46,790 nucleotides of DNA from Oligoflexales bacterium (GTDB lineage: Bacteria > Bdellovibrionota_B > Oligoflexia > Oligoflexales > JAGOVF01), in NCBI GenBank assembly GCA_018060885.1, contig JAGOVF010000009.1, forward strand, positions 1 to 46,790, in the 5' to 3' direction. The notes beneath the pieces were generated by a model. It worked only from the letters and a program-made list of their open reading frames with translations. It made no database searches and was not told the origin of the DNA. The number at the start of each line of letters is the position of its first letter. The stretch's first letter is position 1. Below, piece after piece: positions 17,925 through 26,446 of the stretch. Both the position numbers and the translations under genes were made by a program.

Positions 17925-18130
17925 CTACGTATGCACATAGAACTGATATTCACTCTAGTATCTTTCTTGGCGCTGCCTTGCCTGCCAGAGGAACTGGTGA
18001 GGGCGGGATGCCCGAACCCGTAGCGATAATTTTGCCATGGACGGCATAAAAATTGAGCGGTCCTCTGGCAGGCAAGGCAGCGCCAAGAAAGATACTAAAT
18101 GAGAATCGATTAAATGTGTGCTTCACGTAG
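17925..18130 (+). repeat. long-inverted-repeat (foldback/MITE-like) element, locus 1 full copy
   Basis: The core has two 37-base arms, 17956-17992 and 18061-18097, that are perfect reverse complements, starting TAGTATCTTTCTTGGCGCTG and ending CTGCCAGAGGA. They enclose a 68-base loop (17993-18060). The loop is 65/68 identical to the reverse complement of the loop at 34431-34498. Imperfect outer arms extend to CTACGT (17925-17930) and ACGTAG (18125-18130). The right outer end CTAAATGAGAATCG...TCACGTAG is shared with locus 2 (34721-34759). No open reading frame is present, so the element would be non-autonomous. Confidence 0.85.
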
Positions 18131-18409
18131 AAAATTCAATGGCCCAAATATGATCAAGACACATAGTTTTGACTAAAAAATACACACGTCCTTTCTAAAT
18201 TTGTTGAATAAATAAACAATTTTAGTTTGGCCGATTCCGTCACCATCCAGTCAATAAGTTGAAATTATTAAATTATTTAAAAGTCAGTCTCTTCCAAGGT
18301 TTTTGGCATTGCATTTGCACCAGTATCTACAAACAACAAGCAATCGATCAAACAAATTCAGGAACGTAAAACACTCACTAAAAAAAGAGTGTAAAAAAAG
18401 GAGGACATC

Positions 18410-19090
18410 ATGCAAGCTCTCACAGTGGCAATTTTAGTAGGTTTTGTTTTAGGTGTAGCATCACCAGCCTATGCACGAAGAGATCAAAGAAAAGGTTTTA
18501 ATTTTGGATCGAGTATTGGGTTATCAAATATAGTAGAACGCGGTTCTGTTACAGATAGCGTTGAATTTACCGGCAGAAATTCGACAGACAGTCAGTCGAT
18601 TAATCCATATTTTGGCTACTCGCTTAATGGTGTGGTAAATGTTGGTGCAACATTCACTTTGCTAAACAGAAAAACAGAAGCAAAACAATCGAATCTTGAT
18701 AAGAGTATTGAAGTTGTGTCAGAAAGTGATGCAGCTTTAAAGTCTGGTAGCCTTTTTGCAAGATTGCTATTTGGTAAGGTTCTTTATCTTGAATTCGGCG
18801 GTGGTTTGTATCATCAAACAAGTAAAGAGACACGTTCTGAAAACCAAATTCAAGCTGACAATGCTTCTTATAGTGGACAGCGTCAAGTTCTTAATAGCAA
18901 AGGTGTTGGTTCGGGATATCATTTTGGGGCTGGTCTAGAGATTCCTGTGACGATTGGTTTTTACATCACTTCAGCATACAATAAACATCTTTACCAGTTG
19001 CGAGATATCAAAGGTAGTGATGTGGGAGGCAAAAAGTCTTTTCATCAGCGCAGCGAGTTAAGTTTTGGTGTGGCATATTATTACCAATAG
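18410..19090 (+). CDS. outer-membrane beta-barrel protein (OmpA/OmpX-like size)
   Basis: A 226-residue exported protein. The ATG has a strong AGGAGG seven bases upstream. The signal peptide is clear (LTVAILVGFVLGVASPAYA, cleavage before RRDQR near residue 24). The mature part alternates strands with glycine and aromatic residues (FNFGSSIGLSN, LYLEFGGGLYHQTS, GYHFGAGLEIPVTIGFYI) and ends FGVAYYYQ, consistent with an 8-10 stranded barrel. Function unknown: a structural or small porin-like OMP. A small hairpin lies in its leader. The truncated-haemoglobin gene begins 15 bases after its stop and may be co-transcribed. Confidence 0.75.
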   Translation: MQALTVAILVGFVLGVASPAYARRDQRKGFNFGSSIGLSNIVERGSVTDSVEFTGRNSTDSQSINPYFGYSLNGVVNVGATFTLLNRKTEAKQSNLDKSIEVVSESDAALKSGSLFARLLFGKVLYLEFGGGLYHQTSKETRSENQIQADNASYSGQRQVLNSKGVGSGYHFGAGLEIPVTIGFYITSAYNKHLYQLRDIKGSDVGGKKSFHQRSELSFGVAYYYQ

Positions 19091-19105
19091 TCTAAAATAC
19101 TCGAC

Positions 19106-19483
19106 ATGAAAAAAGCGTTAGAGGAAAGTCTTTATAAAAAAATAGGCACCGAGATGATCGCCAAGATCATCTCGGATTTTTATGAGCAGGCCTTTGTCGA
19201 TCCAATCATAGGTCATTTTTTTTTCAACAAAGATCAACAATCTTTAATCCTCAAACAAATAAATTTCACTGAAGCTTTGTTAGGCGCAGATACAATGTAT
19301 CTTGGTCAACCACTGTTGAAAGTTCATAAAGAGCTAGCTATACGACGCCCGCATTTTATGCGGCGGCAGTTGTTAATGCAGCAAGTGATGCAAAAATATG
19401 GGCTAGAAGCAAATCTGGTTTTAGCTTGGTTAGAAAAAGAGAATCAACTACAAAGCTTAATTTTACCGAAAAAAGCTAACTAA
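19106..19483 (+). CDS. truncated haemoglobin (group I-III globin)
   Basis: A 125-residue haem protein of the 2-over-2 globin family, which usually has 115-140 residues. The pattern fits: an N-terminal helix YKKIGTEMIAKIISDFYEQ (10-28), the FVDPIIGHFF turn (30-39), a region ending in VHKELAIRRPHF (73-84), and the likely proximal haem ligand His83. Such proteins bind O2 or NO and often protect respiration from nitrosative stress. No ribosome site is obvious before the ATG. It lies 15 bases after the beta-barrel gene and could be translated from the same message. The next gene is amtB, 240 bases on. Confidence 0.85.
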   Translation: MKKALEESLYKKIGTEMIAKIISDFYEQAFVDPIIGHFFFNKDQQSLILKQINFTEALLGADTMYLGQPLLKVHKELAIRRPHFMRRQLLMQQVMQKYGLEANLVLAWLEKENQLQSLILPKKAN

Positions 19484-19620
19484 GCATGTGTGTGTTACAT
19501 CATATGAAAACGCCAGCGAACACCTAGTAGTATTCCACTTAGAAATATAAAACCTAATATTTACAGACAACTACACGGATAGTTAAAGTTATATTTCCGA
19601 GTGCCGAGAGACATATGGTT

Positions 19621-19703
19621 GTTATGTCATGGTGATCATAACGTCTAATTTTTCATTAGAGAAATGGGGCTGTTGCCCCGCTAAACCATGCTCCGTTAGG
19701 AGC
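19621..19703 (+). promoter_or_regulatory. amtB leader with four tandem small hairpins
   Basis: Four consecutive stems: GTTATG/CATAAC (19621-19626/19637-19642), TCTAAT/ATTAGA (19644-19649/19655-19660), GGGGC/GCCCC (19666-19670/19675-19679) and GCTCC/GGAGC (19690-19694/19699-19703). They are followed by GGAGGAGG (19715-19722) and the amtB ATG at 19728. I could not match this to a known riboswitch, including the glutamine (glnA) type sometimes found before amtB. Confidence 0.45.
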
Positions 19704-19727
19704 GAAACTTCTATGGAGGAGGCGAAA

Positions 19728-21122
19728 ATGAAATTGTTCTCGAGTATCAAGAAATCTGCCGAGCTTCTCGGCGCAGCGAGTGTAGGTACACTACTACTTG
19801 CTGGGTCAGCTTTTGCTCAAGATGCTGCACCCGCAGTACCAACAATTGACACTGGTGATACAGCTTGGGTCATGATGAGCGCGGCTTTGGTCTTGCTTAT
19901 GACGCCAGGTTTAGCCTTTTTTTACGCTGGTATGGTGCGTACAAAAAATGTTGTTTCGACCTTATTTCAAAACTTTGCAGCTCTTTCAGTGGTAGGCATA
20001 CTTTGGTGTGTGGCAGGTTATAGTTTGGCATTCTCGGGCGACGTCGGTGGATTTATCGGAAATTTAGGCTGGTTTATGTTGGGCGGAGTTGGTCAAGAAC
20101 CTAACGCTGACTTAGCCGCTACAATTCCGCATCTTTCTTTTATGATTTTTCAATGCATGTTCGCAATCATAACTCCTGCTCTGATTACGGGTGCAATAGC
20201 AGAGCGGCTTAATTTTAAAGCTTGGCTTTGTTTTGCAGCACTATGGTCATTGTTTATTTACTCACCCGTAGCACATTGGGTTTGGGGTGTAGGCGGTTGG
20301 ATACGTAATATGGGTGGAATGGACTTTGCTGGTGGTTTAGTCGTTCACGTATTGGCAGGTTATTCAGCTCTTGTCGCGGCTTTAATGATCGGCAAACGTC
20401 GAGATTTTGGCAAAGAAGTACGTTCTTACGATGTTGGTTACGTCATGATTGGTACTGGTTTACTATGGTTTGGCTGGTTTGGATTTAACGCAGGTTCTGC
20501 TCTCGGCGCTAACGGCCTCGCAGCGCATGCCTTTGTCACAACTTTCCTTGGTGCAGCATCTGCCGCGTTTGCTTGGTCAGTCGTTGATTCCTTTTTAAAA
20601 GGTAAGCCAAGCGCAATCGGTGCTTGTATCGGTGCAGTTGTTGGTCTCGTTGTTATCACTCCCGGAGCAGGTTTTGTCACTGCGGGATCAGCGCTTCTCA
20701 TGGGTGCTATCGGTGGCGCGGTTTGTAATTTTGCCGCTGTTCTTGTTAAAGAAAAATTTAAACTTGATGACACCTTAGACGTTTTTGCATGCCACGGTTT
20801 AGGTGGAACTATTGGTTCATTATTAACACCAGTATTTGCATCCAAAGCTGTCAATGCCGCAGGTGCAGATGGCCTCTTGTTAGGAAACTTTGCTCCTTTC
20901 CAAGCCAACTTAATCGGAACAGTCGCAGTCATTGGATTTTCAATGGTTGGAACTTTCGTCATTATCAAAGCGATTTCTTTATTCACAACTTTCAGAGTGA
21001 CAGATCGTGAAGAAGAACATGGTTTGGATTCGACTCAACATGGAGAGTTTATCAATAGCAATTTTGCTAGTGAAACGAACGCGCATGTGATTAGCCACCC
21101 TGCAAAAAATCGTGCAGCTTGA
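19728..21122 (+). CDS. amtB: ammonium transporter Amt/MEP/Rh family
   Basis: Inner-membrane ammonium channel of 464 residues. I place the start at ATG 19728, preceded by GGAGGAGG, not at the in-frame ATG at 19629. The N-terminus is a cleavable-type signal (LLGAASVGTLLLAGSAFAQD), then about 11 membrane helices. Family marks: FYAGMVRTKNVVSTLFQNF, GAIAERLNFKAWL, and the twin pore histidines His207 in VVHVLAG and His356 in FACHGLGG. The C-terminal tail (VTDREEEHGLDSTQHGE) is the conserved cytoplasmic segment that contacts GlnK in related proteins. No glnK is in the window. The next gene, a CheA-type hybrid kinase, begins 24 bases after the stop on the same strand. Confidence 0.95.
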   Translation: MKLFSSIKKSAELLGAASVGTLLLAGSAFAQDAAPAVPTIDTGDTAWVMMSAALVLLMTPGLAFFYAGMVRTKNVVSTLFQNFAALSVVGILWCVAGYSLAFSGDVGGFIGNLGWFMLGGVGQEPNADLAATIPHLSFMIFQCMFAIITPALITGAIAERLNFKAWLCFAALWSLFIYSPVAHWVWGVGGWIRNMGGMDFAGGLVVHVLAGYSALVAALMIGKRRDFGKEVRSYDVGYVMIGTGLLWFGWFGFNAGSALGANGLAAHAFVTTFLGAASAAFAWSVVDSFLKGKPSAIGACIGAVVGLVVITPGAGFVTAGSALLMGAIGGAVCNFAAVLVKEKFKLDDTLDVFACHGLGGTIGSLLTPVFASKAVNAAGADGLLLGNFAPFQANLIGTVAVIGFSMVGTFVIIKAISLFTTFRVTDREEEHGLDSTQHGEFINSNFASETNAHVISHPAKNRAA

Positions 21123-21146
21123 TAATTTCGAAGGAAAATAGTCAGC

Positions 21147-24100
21147 ATGGAATTTTTTGGTAATACAACAACTAACTCAGGAGCGATTGGGGACGAAGCC
21201 GCCCCCAATCTCCTGGGCAGTTTTATTCAAGAACTCGAAGAGACGATTGCTGATCTCGAGCAAAAGTTAGTCGAACTAGAATCTAATCCTTCAAATCTTG
21301 ATCTGATAAACGCCATTTTCCGTGCCTTCCATAATCTTAAAGGCAGTTCTACCATGGTGGGACTGAAAATTCTTCCTGAGATCATGCATTTTGCAGAATC
21401 AGTTTTTGACCATGTACGTAGTGGAAGATTAGCTGTATCTGAAGAGCTGATTAGCTTGCTCTTAGAGGTTTTTGGTGCAATGCGCGAATTGCGTAGTTTG
21501 CTCAAAGCCGATGGTAAAGAGGGCAAAAGAAGATATTTTTCAATATTAGCTCAGCTTGAAAAAATATCAATCGACGCAATTGACTCACGAAACCAAGAAG
21601 TTCTTGTCGCAGGAGAAGGGGCGGCAAAACCTAGCTCTGGCGAGAAAAGTGGCGAAGAAGACGAATTTATAAAAATATCGCGAAGTCTCGTAGAACAATT
21701 GATGCTGATAGTCGGGGACTTCATGTTGGTGGAAAGCAGCTTTCAATTTTTAAAGTCAAAATACGGTTCAGATTGGAATTTTCTGGAAAACTGTCAGCAA
21801 TTAGGCCATTTTTCCGGAAAGCTTCAAAATACTGTTTTGCGCATGCGTTTAAGTCCAATTAAACCGATATTTTCTTCTATGCACCGGGTCGTTCGTTCTA
21901 CAGCAAACGAGGTACAAAAAAAGGTTGCTCTCGAAGTGAATGGTGCAGAGACTTTAGTAGATAGAAGTATACTCGATGTTATTGCAGATCCAATTATGCA
22001 TATGATGCGCAATGCAGTAGACCATGGCATAGAAAAACCAGAGGATCGTATTCAGTTCGGTAAGCCCATCGAAGGTCAGATTACCTTAGCTGCATTTCAT
22101 AAATCCGGAGAAGTTGTTGTTCAAGTTTCAGATGATGGTAAAGGAATAGACCCTTCTCGAATGCGCGAACTAGCAGTTAAAAAATCATTTTTGACTGAAA
22201 CAGAGGCGGCAACATTGACAGACGGAGAAGCTCAAAGTCTTATATTTATGCCTGGTTTTTCTGGCGCAGCTGCTGTGACTAGTGTATCTGGACGTGGCGT
22301 TGGTATGGACGTAGTTAAGCAGGTCGTTTCGAGTTTGGGCGGCAATATAGATTTACTTTCTAATCCTGGTTCAGGTACGACAATCACTATGCGCTTGCCT
22401 CTTAGTATGGCAATTTCAGAGTCTTTAGAGTTTCAACTCGGCAATATAAGCTACGCTGTACCACAAGTGTGTATAGACGAAGTCTTTTCTTCGCATTCGC
22501 CACAAGTCAAAGAACAGATGCATTCTGTCAACGATGGTAGTCAAGTTCTATTGCTACGGGATGTACCTGTACCAATCTTAGATCTGGCTAAAATCTTTGG
22601 AATTGAAGCTCCTCTCGACGAGGTACATATCATTCAAGTCCGATACGGAACAACTAGATTTGCATTGCGAGTTGGTAAGATAATAGGTCCAAGTAATATT
22701 GTTTGTCAGCCTTTACCTTCAGTCTTTGCAACTGATGCGCCTTTTTCTGGACTGACTCGACGTGGTGATGGATCGTTGATGTTCCAAATCGATCTGGCAC
22801 GCTTATCCAATATGATATTGCCGCAAGTCGATGTTCGCGCTGCTAAGGGTGCAAAAATACGCGGAGGAACGCAAATAACTTCCTCCGATTTAAGACGCTT
22901 GCAACAGAAAATTGCTGTCTTTCGCAATTATGAAAGTTTTTGCGTGCCTGTTCATAATATCAAACGTATTGTGTCTATCCAGGCGGAAGATATTCATGAA
23001 ATTGGTGGACGACGTTTTATTACTCTCGATGATGTTACCGTCCCTCTGATCATTATAGAAGAGCTTTTACTCAATAAACCACAGATTAAATCTATGACGC
23101 AGCCAGTTTTGATCTTTCAAATCGAAGAGAGAACATTTGGTTTGCCGATGGATAATTTTGGTGGGATTATTCGAATGCCTACTCAATTTGATAATGCTCT
23201 TCGCTCCGACGTAGTCACAGGCACTACAGTTATTGAGTCTAATACCACGATGGTTCTGAATTTATTTGGACTGGTTGTGCGGGCTTTCGGTGCGGAAATT
23301 CGCGGCACACCCAAAGCCTCTACAAAAATATCTCGAATAGCTATCGCAGAAGATGACGCATTTTTTCGCGAGCAACTCATTGCCTTTTTAAAGGCAAGGG
23401 ATTTGCATTGCATTGCCTTTCCAGATGGCATGGCATTAAAAGAGTACTTACAAAAGCCAGAAAATGTTTCAACGATCGATGCAGTACTTACAGATATCGA
23501 AATGCCCAGAATGGATGGCTTGACACTTACGAGATGGATTAAGAGTACAGATCATACTAAAAATTTGCCTTGTATTATTATTACTGCCTTGACAAACAAA
23601 GAGGTTATAAAATTATCCATGTCTGCCGGTGCTTCGGCTTTCGTTCCCAAAATGGCGCATCACCAGGTATTGCAAGAGCTAAGTCGCATTGAATCTGGTC
23701 TCGACAAAATGGAATTGCCTGGTGCAAAAGGTGAAAACCTTGCACAAAAAGAGACAAGTAAGCGAATTGTAACGTTTAATATTGGTGATTGTCGCTTTGC
23801 TTTACCAATGGAAGTGCTCAAAGAGGTTTCTCACATTTCTCCTAATTTGCCAGTACCAAATTACCCCAGCTGGATGAACAGTGTAACGGCATTTCGTGGT
23901 AAAATGGTACCTGTGATCGACTTAAGAAAATTATTCAAGCTAGAAACACCTCAGGGCTCCGTCACTCAGCAAGCGATAGTCGACTTTCAAGGAGTAGTTT
24001 TAGCATTATTGTTTGATGGGATCGGAGAAGTTCTTTTAGTATCTCAGCTTGAACATGGCGAAGGACTTGGCAAGTCTACTCAGAGAGAACTGGAATTTGC

Positions 24101-24224
24101 GCAATATTTGCGTGGAATTTTTAATAAAGATCGCGAATTGATTTCCTTAATTGATCCTGCTGCGCTGGTAAAACTTTATCAAAGCCGCGGAAAATTAATA
24201 AATCGAGAGGAGAACGCAGCATGA
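21147..24224 (+). CDS. CheA-type hybrid histidine kinase: Hpt-P3-P4-CheW-like-REC-CheW
   Basis: A 1025-residue soluble chemosensory kinase with an unusual layout. Residues about 22-125: Hpt with phospho-acceptor His62 in AFHNLKGSS. 175-255: degenerate P3 dimerisation region. 255-418: ATPase with N-box RNAVDHG (Asn289), DDGKGID (329-335) and SGRGVGMD (381-388). 420-560: P5/CheW-like region. 585-715: another CheW-like region (QKIAVFRNYESFCVPVHNIK). 727-850: complete receiver with Asp736/737, acceptor Asp783 and Lys835. 872-1012: a further, well-conserved CheW domain (RIVTFNIGDCRFALPMEVL). There is no P2 domain. AAGGAAA precedes the ATG, and its last four bases overlap the start of the next gene, so the two products are probably made together. 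The sensor input may come from the MCP-like protein next door. Confidence 0.92.
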   Translation: MEFFGNTTTNSGAIGDEAAPNLLGSFIQELEETIADLEQKLVELESNPSNLDLINAIFRAFHNLKGSSTMVGLKILPEIMHFAESVFDHVRSGRLAVSEELISLLLEVFGAMRELRSLLKADGKEGKRRYFSILAQLEKISIDAIDSRNQEVLVAGEGAAKPSSGEKSGEEDEFIKISRSLVEQLMLIVGDFMLVESSFQFLKSKYGSDWNFLENCQQLGHFSGKLQNTVLRMRLSPIKPIFSSMHRVVRSTANEVQKKVALEVNGAETLVDRSILDVIADPIMHMMRNAVDHGIEKPEDRIQFGKPIEGQITLAAFHKSGEVVVQVSDDGKGIDPSRMRELAVKKSFLTETEAATLTDGEAQSLIFMPGFSGAAAVTSVSGRGVGMDVVKQVVSSLGGNIDLLSNPGSGTTITMRLPLSMAISESLEFQLGNISYAVPQVCIDEVFSSHSPQVKEQMHSVNDGSQVLLLRDVPVPILDLAKIFGIEAPLDEVHIIQVRYGTTRFALRVGKIIGPSNIVCQPLPSVFATDAPFSGLTRRGDGSLMFQIDLARLSNMILPQVDVRAAKGAKIRGGTQITSSDLRRLQQKIAVFRNYESFCVPVHNIKRIVSIQAEDIHEIGGRRFITLDDVTVPLIIIEELLLNKPQIKSMTQPVLIFQIEERTFGLPMDNFGGIIRMPTQFDNALRSDVVTGTTVIESNTTMVLNLFGLVVRAFGAEIRGTPKASTKISRIAIAEDDAFFREQLIAFLKARDLHCIAFPDGMALKEYLQKPENVSTIDAVLTDIEMPRMDGLTLTRWIKSTDHTKNLPCIIITALTNKEVIKLSMSAGASAFVPKMAHHQVLQELSRIESGLDKMELPGAKGENLAQKETSKRIVTFNIGDCRFALPMEVLKEVSHISPNLPVPNYPSWMNSVTAFRGKMVPVIDLRKLFKLETPQGSVTQQAIVDFQGVVLALLFDGIGEVLLVSQLEHGEGLGKSTQRELEFAQYLRGIFNKDRELISLIDPAALVKLYQSRGKLINREENAA

Positions 24225-26413
24225 GTGCATCAGTAAAATCTTTACCAGAATTGAACGAGGTAAGTGCTAGTCAAAACTCAGCGCAAGAAGCCGTGACTTT
24301 GCTAGGGGCTACTAGTAAAATGGATGCTGCCCTCGAAGTCCTAGAAAATATAAATCAAAAAGCTAATTTTATCGCTCTTAATGCTGCTATTGAAGCTGCG
24401 CGGAGCCAAAGCCAAACAGAAAATTTTGCATTAGTAGCAGATCAAGTGAGTCGCCAAGCACAAAGAACTGAAGATTTGGCAGAAAAGCTGCGACTTGAAA
24501 TACAACGCTTACAACGTTGCGCCCTGAGGGCTACAGCTGTGCGATTTGCCGATATTGCTTCAGATTTAATCGATAAAATTGATCGCAATTTATTTGAGAG
24601 AAATTGTGATTGTCAAGCTTGGGCAACATTTCAAAATGTCGTTGATTGTGCAAAAGCTACGGTTGGCATTAAGGCTGAGCAAATAATTAGAGAGATCAAT
24701 GCGAAAGACGAAGATGAATTTGAAAAGAAGAATATTGCAAGGGCCATTGATCTTTGTTCGGAACAGTTACGCGTGCTCATGGATACCTACATGGTCTATG
24801 AAGACGTATTTGTACTTAATCGTGAAGGCATAATAGTCTCGGCAGGTAAGCGAAAACATTTGATTGGACAAGATCAATCTCGCCAAGAATACTTTCGCCA
24901 AGTTCGTGGCGGCAAAGTTCAAGTTTCCGAAATGCATTTGTCTCCTTTAACAAATACTTATACCGTGGCCTACACGGCTCCTATTTTGGATGCGAAACAA
25001 CAGGTCATCGGTGCAATCTCAACACGATTTAATTGGAACTTTGCTCAAGAAATGATCGACAAAATGCCTCTCGAAAAAGATTGTCGAGCTTACATTATTA
25101 ACAAAGAGGGCGTCGTTTTAGCTTCAACCGGAAAAAGAGGCTTATTACGTGATGACTTATCTTGGTTGATGTCAGGTGAAGAAGCTACTTCTGGAACTTC
25201 CGGTTTTTCGATCGAGTGTGCTCGTAATGGTCGTCCGACAGCTTGGGGATTTTGTCATACCCGCGGATTCGCGGCTTATCCTGGAAAGTCATGGTCTGCA
25301 ATCGTTTGTCATCCAGTGCAGTTGAACGGACAAGAGTTTTTTTTGGAGCACATCAATCGTGATGGTACATCGCATCTATACGCATCTGAACTCGCTAATA
25401 ATGATCTTGTGCAAGTTGCCACAAATATTCGCGATTTAGTTCGCAGTATTAATTTAATTAATAACGAAACAAATATGTTAGCAGTAAATGCCTCTATCCA
25501 GGCTGGGGTAGCTGGCGCAGAAGGTGAATCATTTTCTGTAATCGCTTCAGAAATTGGACGTTTGGCAAAGAAATCTGAAGAGTTTGTTTTAATCGTGAAT
25601 TCATTAACTGAGTCCCTGGGTCAATGTGTGCAAAGCACAGTCGCAGCTCGACTTGCTGATGCGGCTTTTGATACGATCGATAAAATAGATCGCAATCTCT
25701 TCGAACGTTACTGTGATATTCAAGCATTTTCGACTTTCGAGAAATTTGTCGAGTGCGCTAAGAACAGCAAAGGAACAGCTCACGTTCAGGAGTTACTACA
25801 AAATGTTCACTCCATCTATGAGGTCTATCATGATATTTTAATTTTAGATTTAAAAGGCAATGTAATTGCTGCAGCAGTTCGCAATGAATTGGTCGGTCAA
25901 AGCCAAAGTGATAGAGATTGGTTTCGTGAATGTATGCGCGGGCAAGTGGTCTTTTCTGACATATACCATTCGAAAAAAGTACAAAATTATACTGTAACTT
26001 TTGCCGCACCTCTGCGAGATGTATCAGGAGAGATTTGTGGAGTGATTGCGACGTATTTTAATTGTGATTTTATCTATGGAATTTTGCGTGCCGCGATTGT
26101 TGGTAAAGAAAGTCGTGTTATATTGGTGAATGGTAAAGGTTTACTTATCGGCAATACTTCTGGAGAATCCCTGCTAGAAGAAAGCTATGCCAACCTCAAG
26201 ACTTTTAAGCAGCTAGATTCGGGAGTATCTGGTTTCTTGACTGAACGGGTCGCTAATGATGATCACGAGCTCGCAATCGGATATGCTAAGACTCGTGGTT
26301 ATAATAGCTACAAAGGTAAATCCTGGAGCGTCATGGTGATGCGCCCGATTAAAAGCTCCAATAAAAGTCGAGATGAAGACAATGTCATTAGATTAACAGA
26401 TGTAAAAAAGTAA
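24221..26413 (+). CDS. soluble tandem MCP-tip/Cache protein, internally duplicated
   Basis: A 730-residue protein without membrane segments, made of two copies of one unit. Unit 1 (about 30-365): an MCP signalling-tip helix pair with NFIALNAAIEAARSQ (49-63), a linker helix DLIDKIDRNLFERNCD (115-130), then a Cache/PDC sensor half (EDVFVLNREGIIVSAG to WSAIVCHP). Unit 2 (about 395-710) repeats this: NMLAVNASIQAGVAG (418-432), DTIDKIDRNLFERYCD (484-499), Cache to WSVMVMRP. The tip and linker motifs are each exactly 369 residues apart. Unit 1 keeps the near-canonical hairpin tip; unit 2 has diverged (NASIQAG for NAAIEAA). Cache domains normally sit in the periplasm, so a cytosolic pair is notable. 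The start ATG overlaps the CheA-hybrid stop (ATGA). It is likely the receptor for that kinase. Confidence 0.88.
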   Translation: MSASVKSLPELNEVSASQNSAQEAVTLLGATSKMDAALEVLENINQKANFIALNAAIEAARSQSQTENFALVADQVSRQAQRTEDLAEKLRLEIQRLQRCALRATAVRFADIASDLIDKIDRNLFERNCDCQAWATFQNVVDCAKATVGIKAEQIIREINAKDEDEFEKKNIARAIDLCSEQLRVLMDTYMVYEDVFVLNREGIIVSAGKRKHLIGQDQSRQEYFRQVRGGKVQVSEMHLSPLTNTYTVAYTAPILDAKQQVIGAISTRFNWNFAQEMIDKMPLEKDCRAYIINKEGVVLASTGKRGLLRDDLSWLMSGEEATSGTSGFSIECARNGRPTAWGFCHTRGFAAYPGKSWSAIVCHPVQLNGQEFFLEHINRDGTSHLYASELANNDLVQVATNIRDLVRSINLINNETNMLAVNASIQAGVAGAEGESFSVIASEIGRLAKKSEEFVLIVNSLTESLGQCVQSTVAARLADAAFDTIDKIDRNLFERYCDIQAFSTFEKFVECAKNSKGTAHVQELLQNVHSIYEVYHDILILDLKGNVIAAAVRNELVGQSQSDRDWFRECMRGQVVFSDIYHSKKVQNYTVTFAAPLRDVSGEICGVIATYFNCDFIYGILRAAIVGKESRVILVNGKGLLIGNTSGESLLEESYANLKTFKQLDSGVSGFLTERVANDDHELAIGYAKTRGYNSYKGKSWSVMVMRPIKSSNKSRDEDNVIRLTDVKK

Positions 26414-26446
26414 GTTATTCTTTCAAAGAAGACGTTTGGAAATAGT

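Larger units (their letters stand above)
17706..18409. other. 704-bp gene-free region carrying the repeat locus 1
   Basis: No credible gene. It contains a fragment (17730-17780) and a full copy (17925-18130) of the inverted-repeat family. The DNA between them (17781-17924) is unassigned. The final ~280 bases are AT-rich and should hold the promoter for the gene at 18410; ACACTC (18371-18376)/GAGTGT (18387-18392) forms a small stem just before its AGGAGG ribosome site. Confidence 0.6.

Noticed and set aside
19621..19703. Glutamine (glnA-type) or c-di-GMP riboswitch before amtB
   Set aside because: The hairpins do not show the conserved bases of those classes that I know, so I list only a structured leader.
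19629..19727. Upstream in-frame extension of amtB from the ATG at 19629
   Set aside because: It would put a non-conserved segment before a clear signal peptide, runs through the leader hairpins, and ignores the GGAGGAGG site before the ATG at 19728.
20438..20986. 182-codon open frame on the minus strand inside amtB
   Set aside because: It lies fully opposite the well-conserved amtB coding region, is Ala/Pro/Thr-rich with no motif, and is the usual mirror of a strongly biased gene.
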